DNA from: Andrena cerasifolii
Taxonomy: Eukaryota; Arthropoda; Insecta; Hymenoptera; Andrenidae
Direction of reading: 5' to 3'
DNA length: 64,000 nucleotides
NCBI RefSeq assembly: GCF_050908995.1
Contig: NC_135119.1
Location: 11,160,001-11,224,000 of the forward strand
Shown here: piece by piece, positions 34,915 to 49,400 of the stretch
Layout of the letters: the number at the start of each line of letters is the position of its first letter
How positions within the stretch are numbered: the first letter of the stretch is position 1
Position numbers and translations under genes: made by a program
Notes under the pieces: generated by a model
The model's input: only the letters and a program-made list of their open reading frames with translations
Database searches by the model: none
What the model was told of the DNA's origin: nothing

Positions 34915-37900
34915 TAAGGGGATGGACATTGGATAAGTACGTAAAATCATTAGTTTCTTTGACGCTAAATTACTTTGATACCAAATAATCGTTATAGTCG
35001 TGCTTTCACAGTGGATTGTGGGCACGTTTGCGAGTAATTACAAAAAACTCGTCGGAATTTCTAAAATTGTTGAAGTTATTACTCCTTGAAGATAGCCCTG
35101 AACGGCGCGCCGCTGCAGGTGGTATACATCGATTCAGGCGAGCCAATCATCTGAAAACAAAATGCATGGGGTTACAGAGTGGAACTTTACCAATGAATAT
35201 GAACAAAATTAATGGAAGTTACACACGAATCAATTCTTCCCCGCATTTTTACGGAAAAAAATCGTCTTTAATTAGTTATAACCACTCTGTAGAGGAAGGA
35301 ATTCTATACGTCCAGTAAAAAGTTTCAAGTGAAAATATTCATTGGTTCAAGAGTTATGATGTACACCGTGTCTGAAAATGGTGTTTCGAGAAAAATGGCT
35401 TCAACGTTAAGTCCCCTATGCCAATACCGGTCTGCGAGGCCGTTACTCGACGGTGCACTCAATTATGTTCGCTGCTATAACTTCTACAATTATTTGAATT
35501 TGTTCATGAAATTTTGATTAAAATCTTCATAAAGGATAAGACTTTCAGAATCAGCAAAAAAAAATCGATTGGGCCCCTTTCCTAATGCCCCGTACGAAAT
35601 CGCCAATAGCTCAGTGGCCCATGGAGCAAACGCAGGTCCCACACGGCCCTGAAATGAAGGTCACGATGCACATTTGCCGCCCCCACCTGCTAGAGTATCG
35701 CTTACGTCCCTCATTTTCCGCAGATGGCTACTCGAGGTCCCTCGGGCCCGATGGGCTTTTACTCCCGGTTTCTTTCGCTCAATACCGCAAAATCTCGAAC
35801 TTCGAAGCCATTTTTCGAGGTTATCCCTTCTGATTTCGAAGTTAAAAATGATACCAATCGATGTCGTCTTAACGAGACCTTTCGAATGGTGTATAGCAAT
35901 CGATGTACGCTCGTAGGACAGTAATCCTGTCTGGGATTCCTCAACCCCTTCAGAATGTTGATCTTTTCAACACATTTCAACTTCAAGGTCATTGAAATCG
36001 GTGCTGAAGCGCCTTTTCTGCATAATTACCAATACTTTTTTAATTTGAACGTTTCCAGTTGAAATAATCTATTCAGATATTAAATCTATTCGAATATTAC
36101 GAAGTTTTTAAAATACAACAATGTTTTAACAACTCGTGAGATGTCAAACGATACAAGCTGGAAAGTTCAAGGTATTCATTGATCACAGTTATTATATGTT
36201 GGTATAGATGGTGTACGATAATGCTCGTCCCCAGATGCCAATTCCACTTCAATTTAGTTTAAGTATTGGACAAAGTTCAATTTTATTATCACCCTTCACG
36301 AATAATGGGTTAAACAGTCAGCTGAATTCCATCTAATATTTGAGATGGATTTAAGTAATCTCTCCAGAAATCTCAGTCAATATAATAAATACTATTCTCT
36401 CATATTCAGTTACACATTTATTTACATAATAAATAAGAACCATGTATGTCGATACTAATAATTGTATAGTAATAATAATAATCTTACTCCCTCACATTCG
36501 TCTATTCATTTGCACATTAAGAAAAAAAGCTGTGCCGATCCATTGAGTATGAAAAGTTTCCGTTGCCGGTGTTCCGCTAGTTCCACCAGCTGCCACAAAC
36601 AACGCGTCATCGATATCGGCAGACTGTTATCGATGTTATGTTTCGACTGTCGATCCAGAATGCTTCCGATTGTGAGTCATGCGCGTCACACGACGGTAAT
36701 GAATGGGGAAAACTACGCAGGGTCAGGTTGTACCGTGGTACATACGATTACGTGTTGGCTTTGATGCTTGCGTATCATCGGCCACGGTATTCGTTTCTTC
36801 AGATGAAAGCGAGACAAGCTTGCATGCAACGATGAGCTGCATGAAATCAGCCTTTGTAAACAGATTATAGTTCATATTCGTTTCTCGGGGCTCGAATGGC
36901 CTGGCAACATACTCCCATTACGAAGGATCCAGAGGCACCCGAGTGCCAATTGATTGAAACAATCTTATGCATTCCAGCTACACGTGATGTAATTGGATAG
37001 TTCGCAGACCCGGCTAACAACCATAATTTAAACCACAAACATGTTTATACGTCCCTCTAACCAGAAGTTGTAAAGTTTGATATGGGATTGTTTCATTCAG
37101 ACGGTATATCAACAGCTAACCTATATTAATACAATAGACTGCTGTATTTTAAAATAAAAATATGAATATATCTTTATTTTTTAAATTCAAGAAAATTGTG
37201 AAATGGTACAAATTATATGCAATATATTTGTAAACAAATCTTTCTCTAGAACAATTACTTATTTAAAATTAATTCACTCGAAGGTAGTGATACATATTCA
37301 TTGTCAGTTTATGAGTGAAATTGTTTTAGTAGCTTCAAAATTGTCAGCCGGTCGTTTAAAGACAAAGATAACAAACTATTTTACTACCTATATGAGTGTT
37401 CATAAAAATTTCTTATCTTAATATGTAATTAAAAGTTGAACTTGTTAATTAAATACACCATCATTCTCGTGTATGTATAATTGTCAGCAAGACCATGTGA
37501 AATTTTATTGCAAATTCGTGCAAGTATAATGACATAGGGACAGAAAAGAAATAGTAATAATTTTCCACGAATTAGACTCTACTATAAATGATAACAAACG
37601 CGTAAATAAAATCAGCATCCCTTCCATATTTAAAAATATGGTCCGGAAATAGTCCGAAAAGATAAATAATTCACAAATGTATATGTTTAAAGTGACGAAA
37701 TCGAATTTTACATAGATCGAGGTCTTCAAAATTAAGAAGGCATTGTATCATGTAAATATTCTCGCGGAGTCATTTAGTAAACACGGAAATACAGTCTCAG
37801 GTAACGGTATTGTTTAAAATGACTTCCTTATCTACTTCCAAAAACTGTAAATCGACAAATTTTCAAAGAATATACCTATACAATGCGAAAACCTGGGCGT

Positions 37901-38439
37901 TTTTTTATAACATTTTTTTATCGTACGAAACGCTTATAGCAATGAAATCCTTATTATATCCAATTGACAATAAGTAGTATGCAACTTATTAATTTCATAC
38001 AAATATGCAGAACAAAACTTTTATCTCAAATTTTGAAAGACTTCCAAATATTATGAATATTAGTTATTTTCCTCATAAGTTGTTTTCCTCAGATCTCGAA
38101 TGCCGTTTGCGAACTTTTGTAGGGCGTCCGCCATGCCCGTTTGAACGCGGAATATACATATCTACATATATAAAACAAGGTCCGATAGAAAAAGGAAAGC
38201 GGAGAAGCTCAAAGAAACCACACAGATATAGGCGCGCGCGCGCACACCGCGATCACGTGCATTCAAATATTCGCATACATCTCACAGATAAAGTTGAAAC
38301 AGGATGCGTCCAAGTTAGCTCGGCCAAGAAAAAGAAGGAAAAGAGAAGTAAAGAAGCACAGGCGAAGAAGATGCTAAAAATGTGGCATACGTTTAGTTTA
38401 TATTAGATAGCTTGATAAACACCGAGCAGTATCCAAATA
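34915..38439. other. 3.5-kb gene-poor spacer
   Basis: I see no gene. Frames around 35600-35990 have a composition and a motif (AATGATACCAATCGATGTCG) suggestive of a dispersed repeat, but nothing identifies a protein. The frame at 38005-38406 is lysine-rich without a recognisable domain and has no intron-exon context. A short GC alternation, GGCGCGCGCGCGC, lies near 38231. Confidence 0.5.
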
Positions 38440-38900
38440 CAGGGTGTTTATAAAAATATGGGATATTTTTTCAGGATCAGTTCTACTCACAAAAATAATA
38501 TGAAAAAAATTAGTATACACATATGTTCGATAATGCTTAGTTTTGCAGTTACAGTTTTGCAATTATATATTCCGTAGAACACCGGCCTCGAAATGCCGAT
38601 TATTATATTATGTAAAAGTCAACCGGCTGACTGACGCATCCGTCAGTCGGCCTAATCTACATTCATATCCTTTGCTTCTTGCCTTTAAAAAAAAACAAAG
38701 GCAAAATGATCAATCCTTGGAAACATAGCTGGGCTTTGTTAAATGCCACTTTAATAGCCGTTTCGGGCCCGTAATGTACGAAACTGCTTATAACTACAAA
38801 ACTAAGCATTATTGAACACATTCGGATACCAAATTTTTTTATTATTCTGGTGAGCAGAACCGATCCTGAAAAAATGTCGCACATTTTTATAAACACCCTG
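38440..38900. mobile_element. Mariner-type long-arm foldback element, 461 bp
   Basis: Ends CAGGGTGTTTATAAAAAT and its reverse complement are flanked by TA (38438-38439 and 38901-38902). The arms continue to pair imperfectly for at least 130 bp, for example TCAGGATC.GTTCT and AATAATGCTTAGTTTTG. No coding content. It lies about 430 bp upstream of the inositol synthase start. Confidence 0.82.
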
Positions 38901-38902
38901 TA

Positions 38903-39333
38903 TAATTGGACCCAGTTGAACGGGGGTGGAAGGGGGCTGCCGCGACGTTCCCTTTAAAGCGCATGCTTGCGCGTCCTCCAGCATTTACGTTTCAGCTACG
39001 AACACGACATTTTGGACAAGTATTCACATTCCAGTGTCATTTACGGCCCCCTCGTTTGCGAATTTTATCCTTCATCCTCTGTATCGGGACAGACACGTAT
39101 ATATCACCGATCGCACAGCAGCTTTACGAGCAGCCGCTCAAAATAATCGTTAATTTGCATTTATGCATATTCTAGCAACGTTAATCCTTCGAATACAGTC
39201 CCGCCTATAATCTATAATCCTTGAACCCGACATTCCTGGGCAGAGAATACCTACCTCTTGCGGGCGCACACCAATCTCTCGTAGAATTGCCGCAACTGTT
39301 GCCACCAAACAACAACCCCTGCTATCGAATAAA
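38903..39333 (+). promoter_or_regulatory. Probable promoter and 5' UTR of inositol synthase
   Basis: The 430-bp interval between a foldback element and the start codon at 39334. No single motif proves promoter activity; the call rests on position. Confidence 0.4.
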
Positions 39334-42300
39334 ATGGCTCTGAAGATTCGCGTTGAATCGCCGAAGGTGAAGTACACGGAAGATTATATCGAGGCACGGT
39401 ACGAGTATCAAACAACGAACGTAACGGGAGACGACACTATGAAGTATACGGTGAGTATACCAGAACATTCGCTCACCCTTCTTGGCCATACACGTTTCAC
39501 CTTGAATTCTTTTCCCTTTGTTATTAGAATTTCTATTGAATATCGTGTTACGAATGAAATTTTACCAATGAAAAGGATAATATGAGAATAATACGTACTT
39601 TTCTACCTTTTTCTTTTGTGTTTACATGTACCGCTAAATCGATGGCCACGGTATGTGTGCTTACATACGCGGCTGCCGGTTTTCGTTAGATATACTATTA
39701 CGATCGTAACGTTTCAAGTTATATATATAGATATTAAATTTATGTTGTGAGAGTAGTTGTTTCTTTTTGTTGGGAAAACGTATTTCGGTACAGTGTGGGG
39801 ATTTATTTATACTAAAATTTTGGGTTATAACAATTATTATTATTATTATGTATATGTTATTAGTTATATGATGGTAGTGAAAATAACTTAGAAAGTACCC
39901 GTTGCTATTTATATAGTGAACTTCGCCGTTTTTTTTGCTCTGTATTTCGTAATTTGTAATTACTTTTACGCATACGATGGTGGAACGTTACGTTACGTTA
40001 CTTATAAACGACGGTTATAAAGGACGATCGTACACACTCCATTCGAAAATAATTTTTCTTACTATTCTCTCCAATTATGCGCTCAGGCTTGTGAAATCTC
40101 GCTTACGAATAATTGATCAATTACCTGAATTTTACGCACGAGTTGCAATTTATTTACGTACGTGTGAATTATTACGAACACAACGCGAGTTGTAATGATT
40201 GCTAATATTATTAATTCCGTTTGTAAATACACACTTACAAAGGAATTTCTTTCGTTAGGAAAAAGATGCCGGTATTTAATTTGACTGATACATTTAAGGT
40301 TGGAAGGCTTTTATAGAAAAAAAATTTTATACGCAATAAAATTAACAGATTTTGTATTTAAAAATTCTTTTTTAGGAAAAAGGAACAAATATAATAAAAA
40401 AAATGAACAGCTGCTCAAACGCTATGAATTTTAATTTTGGAAATGAATTTTTCAATTTTGTGAAAAAAGGTTCCTGTATTGTACACCACTGTGTACTATA
40501 GCAGAAAGAACCTTGGATACAAATATTAACATATACTACGTGTAATATTATTTACTTTAAACGCCTGAAAATAATATATTACAGACCTTAAATGTACATT
40601 TATTTTAATAGGTGACACCTGTATCAACAGAATTATTAATTAGAACACAATTGAAAGTTCCAAAGCTTGGAGTAATGTTAGTAGGATGGGGCGGAAATAA
40701 TGGGACTACTATTACCGCTGCGTTATTAGCGAATAAAGATAAGCTAACATGGGAGACAAAGAACGGCGTCCAGAAAGCAAACTGGTCTGTATAATATTTT
40801 AGTAAAACCTCCGCAATTCACTGGACCTTCAAACTCTCGATGTTTAAATTCGGCGAAATGTTGTTACATACTTTTCATTCAAAACTTTAGGTATGGTTCT
40901 GTAATTCAAGCGTCTACCATCAAACTGGGTAAAAGAAACAAGGAGGATGTATATGTTCCTATGTCGTGGATGCTTCCGATGGTAAATCCAGATGATATCG
41001 AAATCGATGGCTGGGACATCTCCAACACGAATTTAGCTGATGCTATGCAGAATGCCAAGGTTTTGGACATTAATTTGCAAAAGCAATTGATACCACGCAT
41101 GGCGCACTTGAAGCCAAGAAAAAGTATATATTATCCCGACTTCATTGCCTCTAATCAGGTAAACATTATTGTGTTTATCGCTAATATCATTATCACCCTT
41201 TTGATCTTTATTAACGTTCCATTATTTTTAAGATTCTTTGGCTAGGAATAATATTACCATATGTTTGCAGAAACAAAGAGCGAATAATCTTATTCCTGGT
41301 ACAAAATTCGAGCAACTAGAGTGTATTAGAAAAGATATCGCAGAATTCAAAGCTAGCAAGAAGTTAGATAAAGTGATAATACTGTGGACTGCTAATACCG
41401 AACGATTCTCTGAGATAATTCCAGGGGTAAACGATACGGCTGACAATTTATTAAAAGCTATAAAAGAGAACCATTCTGAAATTAGTCCGAGTACAGTGTT
41501 CGCTGTCGCAGCAGCTTTGGAAGGTGTAAGTAATGTATTTATATTTTATAATAAATTACACTATTATTTATAGTACTATATGCTAATGCATACACGCGTG
41601 TAATGCTTTTTTTTAGTGCACATGTATAAATGGATCGCCTCAGAATACTTTTGTACCAGGAGCAATAGAATTGGCAGAAAAACATAAAACATTTATCGCT
41701 GGTGATGATTTTAAATCTGGGCAAACCAAATTGAAATCGGTACTCGTAGATTTTCTAGTCTCGGCTGGTATCAAGCCAGTATCAATCGTCAGTTACAATC
41801 ATCTTGGAAACAACGATGGGTATAATTTATCTGCACCGCAACAATTCCGATCAAAGGAGGTAATTCGCCCTTGAAAAAGTTGTTTAGTAATGAGCAAATA
41901 TATTCTGCGATAGTAATAACGCAACGTCTCGATGTAACTTCTTACACAGATTTCGAAAAGCAATGTGGTAGACGATATGGTACAGTCGAACAAGATTCTT
42001 TACCAACCGGGAGAGAAGCCAGATCATTGTGTTGTTATTAAATATGTCCCATATGTTGGTACGTATATGATAGTAATGTACAACGTGTACCAAACTCGTG
42101 TAAGCTCAAACATAAAAGTTCTTACGAAACGAAATCGAAAAGTCCAAAAGTCCATTTTGCAAGCTTTGACCTTTCAGCTGGAAAATATTAGTAATTATGA
42201 TTCTTAACTTTCCACGCATGAACAACACAATCTTTTCCCATTCATGGTTTCAAACCCAGCCATGGAATATTATAAAAACGTATCAGTTTTATCTTCGATC

Positions 42301-42885
42301 GCATAGTTACTTGTTCTCTTATCCTTCGACAGTTAAATATACATTACGAATTCCAATTGGTTAAACCGCAGGAATGCGCAAATGCTCAGCTTGCAAAATA
42401 ATACAGTTGTTCGATTCCTTCTAGGACAAGGAGTTTGTATGTCTCGGTTTCAACTTGCACAAAGAGTTTCGAGAATGCTGAAACTGATGTTCGATCTTTT
42501 TTTAGGCGATAGTAAACGGGCGATGGACGAGTACACATCAGAAATATTACTTGGAGGGCACAATACGCTTGTAATACACAACACATGCGAGGACTCTTTG
42601 TTGGCTAGCCCGATCATTTTAGATCTGGTCCTTTTGGCAGAAATTTGCTCGCGTATTACTTTCAAGTTAGCAGATTCGGAAGACGAGTACACAGGCTTTC
42701 GCAGTGTGCTTTCTATACTGTCGTATCTCTGCAAAGCACCATTGGTGCCGCGAGGAGCGCCGGTAATAAATGCGTTGTCGAGACAACGAGCTGCGATTGA
42801 AAATATGTTCCGAGCATGCCTTGCATTGTCTCCCGAAAACAACATGTTACTTGAGCACAAAGTTAATTTCGAGAAGCAAGTGTGA
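39334..42885 (+). CDS. Inos: Inositol-3-phosphate synthase, 7 coding exons
   Basis: Converts glucose 6-phosphate to myo-inositol 3-phosphate using bound NAD, the committed step of inositol synthesis, in the cytosol. Exons: 39334-39450, 40612-40784, 40891-41158, 41271-41525, 41617-41859, 41950-42058, 42506-42885. They give 514 aa with consistent phases, slightly shorter than the human enzyme. Seen in order: VESPKVKY...YEYQTT at the N terminus, the NAD loop VGWGGNNGT (63-71), GWDISNTNLADAM, LIPGTK, LWTANTERF, NGSPQNT (276-282), GDDFKSGQTK, VSYNHLGNNDG, RSKEISKSNVVDDMV, KPDHCVVIKYVPYVGDSKRA and NTCEDSLLA. All are family hallmarks. At the exon 4 end two donors overlap; GAAGGT/GTAAGT gives the conserved EGCTCINGSP. 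AATAAA at 43566-43571 is a likely poly(A) signal. Confidence 0.96.
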
Positions 42886-43921
42886 ATTGAGGGAGAAGAT
42901 GAGTCGTATCTTAAAAAGTAAGGGTATTATTGTTCAAAAAAAGAAAAGGAACGAACAGTATTATCGAAGAACAATTTAATCGAACAGTAAAAAGTTTAGT
43001 GTTTCTGGATAATTTGTGTTCACAGTACACTCTCTCTAAAAGGATAAAAACATTTTCTAGACAATGCTTGCAGGATGAAAGAGGCGATAATCGAATACTT
43101 TTCTACGTTCATTCGTTATTACATGCAGTTATTGTTAGTTAATAGCAGATTCAATACTAATATCAAAGAAAAATCTAAATTTGTTCTGTAAATTAACATA
43201 TCGGATGCGTGGGAGAGTAAAAATGTTTATATTATACTCCATAGCATTTTACTAGATACAACTATAACACACTTTACAGAGAACGAATTGAACAGTATAT
43301 TTTTACAGTAAATACACATACTGGTATTTTTGTGCAATATTGTTGAATGATAAAGTTACTACTGTTGGATAAATGCGGGGTCCAGGTATGCACATAATTC
43401 CATCTAGCAAGTTTATGTACTCTACAGATCCTTCTATTTTTATTAACATAGATTAATATTCGACCTCATCCAACCATATGAATTCCTTCAAATAGCAGGA
43501 TATGTGATGAAACTGTGCGTATCTTTAAAATACCCTTATTGTTTAAATATGTGTTATGTTTTATGAATAAAACAGAAAGTACTAAAAACTAAAATCGTTC
43601 ATGATGATGTGTTTAACAATCTGTATGTTACCATACTACTTCAAAGCAAATAAACATTGAGAAAAATATAGGCGTGTAATATATTTTATTCAACGATGCT
43701 AAAGTAAAAAGATAACTTTACAAACAGCACACATTAAATCATATCCTGTATGATAATAAATACGTTATTTTGTCTTATAACTGTTACGTAAATATTAGAA
43801 TACGGTAATATTCAGATTTTGCTGTTATATGTGAATAATTTATCTGAATTATTATTTGTGTTTTGTAATGAATTATTCAACCCACATTATTCAAGTAATT
43901 GTTCAATGAACAATGAATTAA
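42886..43921 (+). other. Inositol synthase 3' UTR and spacer
   Basis: AT-rich with no conserved frame. AATAAA at 43566-43571 suggests a 3' UTR of roughly 700 nt. Nothing else is recognised before the foldback element at 43922. Confidence 0.5.
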
Positions 43922-44556
43922 GGGGGAACCTGGTTTAGAACGCTGAAAAGACGGTGATTTTTTAAGAATTATTTTCTCAACAAATATAAAAAGGATCTTT
44001 CCAAAACTTTAAGGGTGTTTTACTGTATATTCAGGCAACAAGAAATCTTTTTTTATTCAATAATAATTCTTTTAATATTGTTTTATTGGTACTAACTTAT
44101 CCTAGCGGATCCAATTTTTACCCGAAATTAAAAAGCCGAAGTTTTTCTTAACATGAAGTTGTATCGTTGATGTATTAAGAAAATAAGAAAAAAGTCTAAA
44201 ATTGACGAAGTTATGAGACTTTTACGAAAAAGTTACGATTTCGACGTTTTTATGCAAAAAAGATGGTTTAATTTAATTTTTGCATAAATGTTTTTCATTC
44301 ATCGACGATATAAATTCATGTCAATTAAGAAAAACTTCGGCTTTTTTATTTATAGCAAGAATTGGATCCGGTAGGATAAGTTAGTATCAATAAAACAATA
44401 TTAAATGTATTTTTATTGAATAAAAAAAATGTCTTCTTATTGTCTGAATATACAGTAAAATACACTTAAAGTTTTGGAAAGATTCTTTTTATATTTGTTG
44501 AGAAAATAATTCTTAAAAAATCACCGTGTTTTCAGCGTCCTAAACCAGATTCCCCC
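43922..44556. mobile_element. Long-arm foldback element, 635 bp
   Basis: The first roughly 260 bp pair with the last roughly 260 bp as an inverted repeat of about 90 percent identity by eye. Arm ends read GGGGGAACCTGGTTTAGAAC and (reverse complement) GGGGGAATCTGGTTTAGGAC. The shared block GATTTTTTAAGAATTATTTT is exact. The interior has no transposase frame. The left flank is TTAA, but the right flank (CGTCC) does not match, so target duplication is unproven. Confidence 0.85.
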
Positions 44557-46474
44557 GTCCGGTACTCGCGCGTGTGCACGGAGTGCACGGATATCAGATT
44601 TTGACAGGAATAATGGTTTTACCCAAATGGCACTGACTTGAGACCCATTTGTGTGCTATTAGCCTTCAAGGAGTGTTATTGCATCTACTTTATTGCAGGC
44701 CACCGCGGTTCGTTAGGGTTCGCGATGTTTCTTAATAATACGTCATCATGCACTCAGCGCACGACGCGAGTGCTCGTGAGACCCAAATGGACGCGGGTAC
44801 CGCTGGGTTAAGAGCACGAAGCCAGAGCAATAATTGCCACACACAGTTGACAAGCACTTATCGAGAGGGATCAAATAATACTTATGTATGTACTACCATT
44901 TATTCTAAAAATTAAAAGTAAACATCTTCAAAATTTTTTGTTCAGAAACATTTAGTGGTAAACCTTCAAGGATATTATTTCTCTAATAAACACGTTTAGT
45001 TATTCAATTTTGCAGAATCCAACGTGTTGCGTATAAATATCTACACACAAGTAGAACTACATACATATATAATTATATTCTAATTGGAATTTTCGCGGTT
45101 TCGTTTCGACCGAGGTGCGCACGCGCACGTACGCGCATAAAATATACGCAACAATAGAAATAAAACTTTACCAAATCAACGTAGATGAACATACATACAT
45201 ATTACACGTCTCCTCTTATTACATACGCGTGATTATGTTTGACCGACTATTTGCCAATTGGTGATTATTAAATTTCGCATTTCATATTGATTCTCGAAAT
45301 ACGACTGCGGCCATTACGAATGCACGCAACGTCATAGCTTCGGTAAAGGAATTTCAGAGCACGACAGTCGGACGTGGCATGGAATTCTCTTTACAAGTGC
45401 GTGGTGATCATCAGATTCCCTTTTACAAAAGTTACATCTCGTGGTTCGTAATCTATGACGGATGTTTATTATACATTGCTGTTACAGAGTACTGTATACG
45501 AATTCTATGGCTATTGGGAGTATTGGGAGCTAGTCATGAATTTCGGATGTTGTAGAATGCCCGTTGCGTAGGTCGAATATAACATACGCTACAGGCGCCA
45601 TTAAGTTGCGCCATCTGGATATCGTTAGGAAGGCATTATATTAGCGAGAGTTTGGAAAAACTTTTGAATAATGTTATTACTATCCCCGATAACGAGTGCT
45701 ATAAGGTAAAATTAATGAATTTCAAATTTGCCGTAACGCGCGCCGGTCACGATCGCGCGAAACTTAATAGCAGGAGTACGTAATACATGCTCTATGATTG
45801 AAATCCACTTAACCTCAATTTCGAATGAAAAATGAATACCTACGATTACGAGAATGTAATTTCTTACGAATGGAATAGAACCGTTCAGCTCTTCCTGAGA
45901 GAAAGTATTAAAGATATCTTTAACTTTATGATTAATGACATAAACCTCAGGAGTCTGAAAATATCGGCACTATTAAAGTAACGACTGCGATATATTGCAG
46001 TCATAATATATACATACCTACTAAAGTTACTTGGATTGATTTCCACCATCAATTTTCTCTCATAAATAATTGAATTTACAGCGATGGCATGTAATATATA
46101 GTTTTGTGTAAAGTTTACTTCAAGAAGCAATAACACGTATCGTAAATACAACATGCACAAGCAGCGATACAAAAAGGATTAATCTTCTTTTCTACCGAAT
46201 GTTAAGGTAAATAAAACGTCTTTACTTGCATTCTTTAATATAATGCTCAAAGAATATGAATACATATTAACTTCGTACAATCGTTCGTTCAGTAAGAATA
46301 CTTCCTTCTATTCGTATATCTTGTATTTATAATTCAAAATGTAACCGTAGAACTATAATTATAAGATTTACAGTTGTTATTTTTTTCTTTTGTTATTCAG
46401 GTCATAGACGTTAGAATATTTTGTAAATACACATTTAGAGTATAATGCGAAGGATTTAAAACAGTGGATTAAAA
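44557..46474. other. Upstream region of the ZAD zinc-finger gene
   Basis: No supported coding exon. The area around 44560-44830 and 45100-45140 is GC-richer, with CpG and alternating CACGCGCACG-type sequence, which may mark the promoter. Untranslated 5' exons could be here but cannot be seen without transcript data. Confidence 0.45.
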
Positions 46475-49400
46475 ATGCAGCACACTGAAGTTAATAACAG
46501 AGATCATAATTATAGCGAAGTCAAAGTAGAGAATCTTGAGTGTAACGATGGTAGTATTCAGAATGTGTTCGACAACGATGGTAAAATAGCGTGTAAATCG
46601 AATAAGTCTGCATTAACGCCGAGCAAAGAAACATTTGGTCAGATTAAGGATATAAACGAGTTGAAAAAGATAACGCCACGTGTGAAACTATTGGCTCACG
46701 ATGCTAACAGCTTGAACGAGTTGACTAAAATTTCGTTACACAATAAGATATCCGCACAAAAGAAGGTATCGATATCGGAGCAAACGAAGCAAGAGTTAAA
46801 GAAATATTGTAGGACTTGTGCAGGTTTGAAGCTTCCATTAGTTGATATTTTCAGTGAGAAAGGCATTCAGATGAGATTGAGTCAGCAGATTAAACACCTG
46901 GAAGAGATAAACTCGTACGATAGTCTATCGACTCAGATGTGCATGGACTGTATTTGCGACCTAAAAATGAGTTATAAATTTTTTATGCAGATTAAGAAAG
47001 CAGAAGTTAAATTAAAATCTATTCACGTTACTCTGACAGATACCGCGACAAGAAACGTAGAGACGAGCAAGGCGCAGGCTGTAGCGAGCGCGGAGAATTC
47101 TGAAATGCAGACAGAGAATGTCTCTGTAGAGTATGGTACGACCGAGCCGTCTACGAGTAAAGAATATAACGAACAGACACCTGCGTCGAATATACCTGCG
47201 AGTTCTGCACTGAAAGATAATCAAAAGTCTTTGGAACAAGTTGAAGAAGTAGATACGATGGAAATACTATCAGAAATCAAGACTGAAATTGAGATTTTTG
47301 ATGATATGACGGCGCAACATAACAGCGACGATAATGAGTCTATAGAAGAGTTCGATCCGGACGATCCACCCTTTCAACCTGACAGTTCCGATGTTGGGGA
47401 CTCTGACGATGAAGTAGATGTACAAACATCAAATGTAAAAAGGCAAAATACCCAGCAGAAAGAAAATATTATAAAACAGTGTTTACAGCCAGTTTTTATT
47501 TATGATAATAATTCCGTTCCAGATAATGAAAACACAGATTTTAATCAAACGACCTATAAGTACGATACGTCGCTGAATGCATATATTAAAGTGGAAGATA
47601 CAGAAGGTAGTAATTATACCGCTGAGCCACATAGCATATCTAAAGCTGAAACTGTATGTAACAGCGAAAGTACAAAAGAATTTGGGAAACAACCAAACAT
47701 ATTAAAGCGACGGCTTCTGTTACAATCTAAGAAAGAGTCCACCGAAGAAACTGATGAAAATAATTGTCAGTCGAATGTGTCTGATAAAAATGGGGGTCAT
47801 AAAGATATTAAAGTACAAAAGTTAGATGTACATAATCCTTTAAGCATTAACAGTAATCAGGAAGATGGAATAATGTATGTTACTGTTAAGGGTTCTAAAC
47901 CAAACGAATTACTGTTGGTAAAAGTTAAGAAGATGGATAAGCCACTGGAGAAGAAGGATGACAAGTGCTCGGGGAAAAAGAGCTTCGACATCAAACCGAT
48001 GGAAAAGATCTTGAAGCGATATGAAACATTAGCCACGAAAGAGAAGGATTTATTTCCGGAGCGGACAAAAAAGTCTGAGATAAGGGAGCAGATAATTGAA
48101 GAACAAATAGAGGAGTATAAGAAGAAGCGGGAGAAGGTACTAGGCGGGCATGCTAACATTTCCCTTCCTTTGAAACTCGACGAAACTCAAACTCGGTATG
48201 TTAAGCGTAATGAAAATCAGGAAAGTCAAAAGCCGTCTGCGTGTATAGAAAGCAGTTCAATTGTAAATACACAAATCGACAAAGATAATAATGATAGCAA
48301 CGCGAGTACCACCAAAGCTGAGAATGGTATTTCGGAGATTATAGAGACGGAAAATGAGACGTCTGTTAACGAAAGAACATGTGTAAATACTGAAGAATAT
48401 TTATCACGTTTAGCGAAACTTAAGTTGAAATGGGAAGAAGCGAAGAAAAAAAAAGAATCTCTTCAAAAAGAACTGGATGAATCTTACACAGAAGGTAATA
48501 TTGAAAAGTTGGCAAGAATTCTAGGAGAGAAAGAAAAGAATCTACAAGACTTTCAGGAGTACTTGAAGCAACGTAAAATTGTAATTACAAGGCTAAAGGA
48601 TGAGGATATTATTTCTCTTTACGAAGATAGGAATAACGCGGTGCTTAAAAATAATTTACCTGATTTAATAGACGAAAGCCAACCAGCGGATTATATACCG
48701 GAGGAGCATTATTTGGAGTGCGATTATTGTCCAGAAACATTCGCTTCTAAAGATGTCCTCGAAGAGCATTTGAAGATGCACGACTATAAGATCATGCATT
48801 TCTGCGAAGATTGCATGGAAGAGTTTCCAACAAATAAGGCAAAGAGAAATCATAATATAGTCTGTATAAAAAAGTTGCTGTGTAAATACTGTGACATTAT
48901 GTTAGATTCGAAAGGTAAAAAACGCCAGCACGAACAGAAGCATTGCGACAACATGTACGGACAACTGTGCGACGTGTGCGGCGAAAAGTTTAAACACCAG
49001 GGGACATTGGATCAGCACGTAAAGACTCAACACATGAGTTGGGAGAAGATCTATCAGTGTCCGAAGTGTCCCAAAAAATTCGCGTTCAAGCAAAAGCTTA
49101 GTTTCCACCTGAAATCTGTCCATACGACATTGAGAGCTTATTTGTGCGAGGATTGCGGAGCAGATTTCAAAAATCCTGCGAGTCTCAGGCACCACAGAAT
49201 ACGTAAACATCAACCAGTGGGCAATAAAAGGGAGTGCCCAGTTTGTCACAAGTTAGTACCGTTCTATAGTCTTTCAAAGCACATGCATACTCATAAGGCG
49301 TATACTATTCAGTGTCCGCACTGTGACAAAATGTTTAAAAACAGTTCAACTTTGAAACAGCACGTAAGGATTCACGAAGATCAACGCCAATATAGATGCG

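Noticed and set aside
35585..35992. Overlapping frames of 66-82 aa on both strands
   Set aside because: Several frames are open at once and none shows a domain; most likely a dispersed repeat.
38005..38406. 133-aa plus-strand frame with a lysine-rich end
   Set aside because: No domain, no splice partners and patchy composition; chance frame is the simpler reading.
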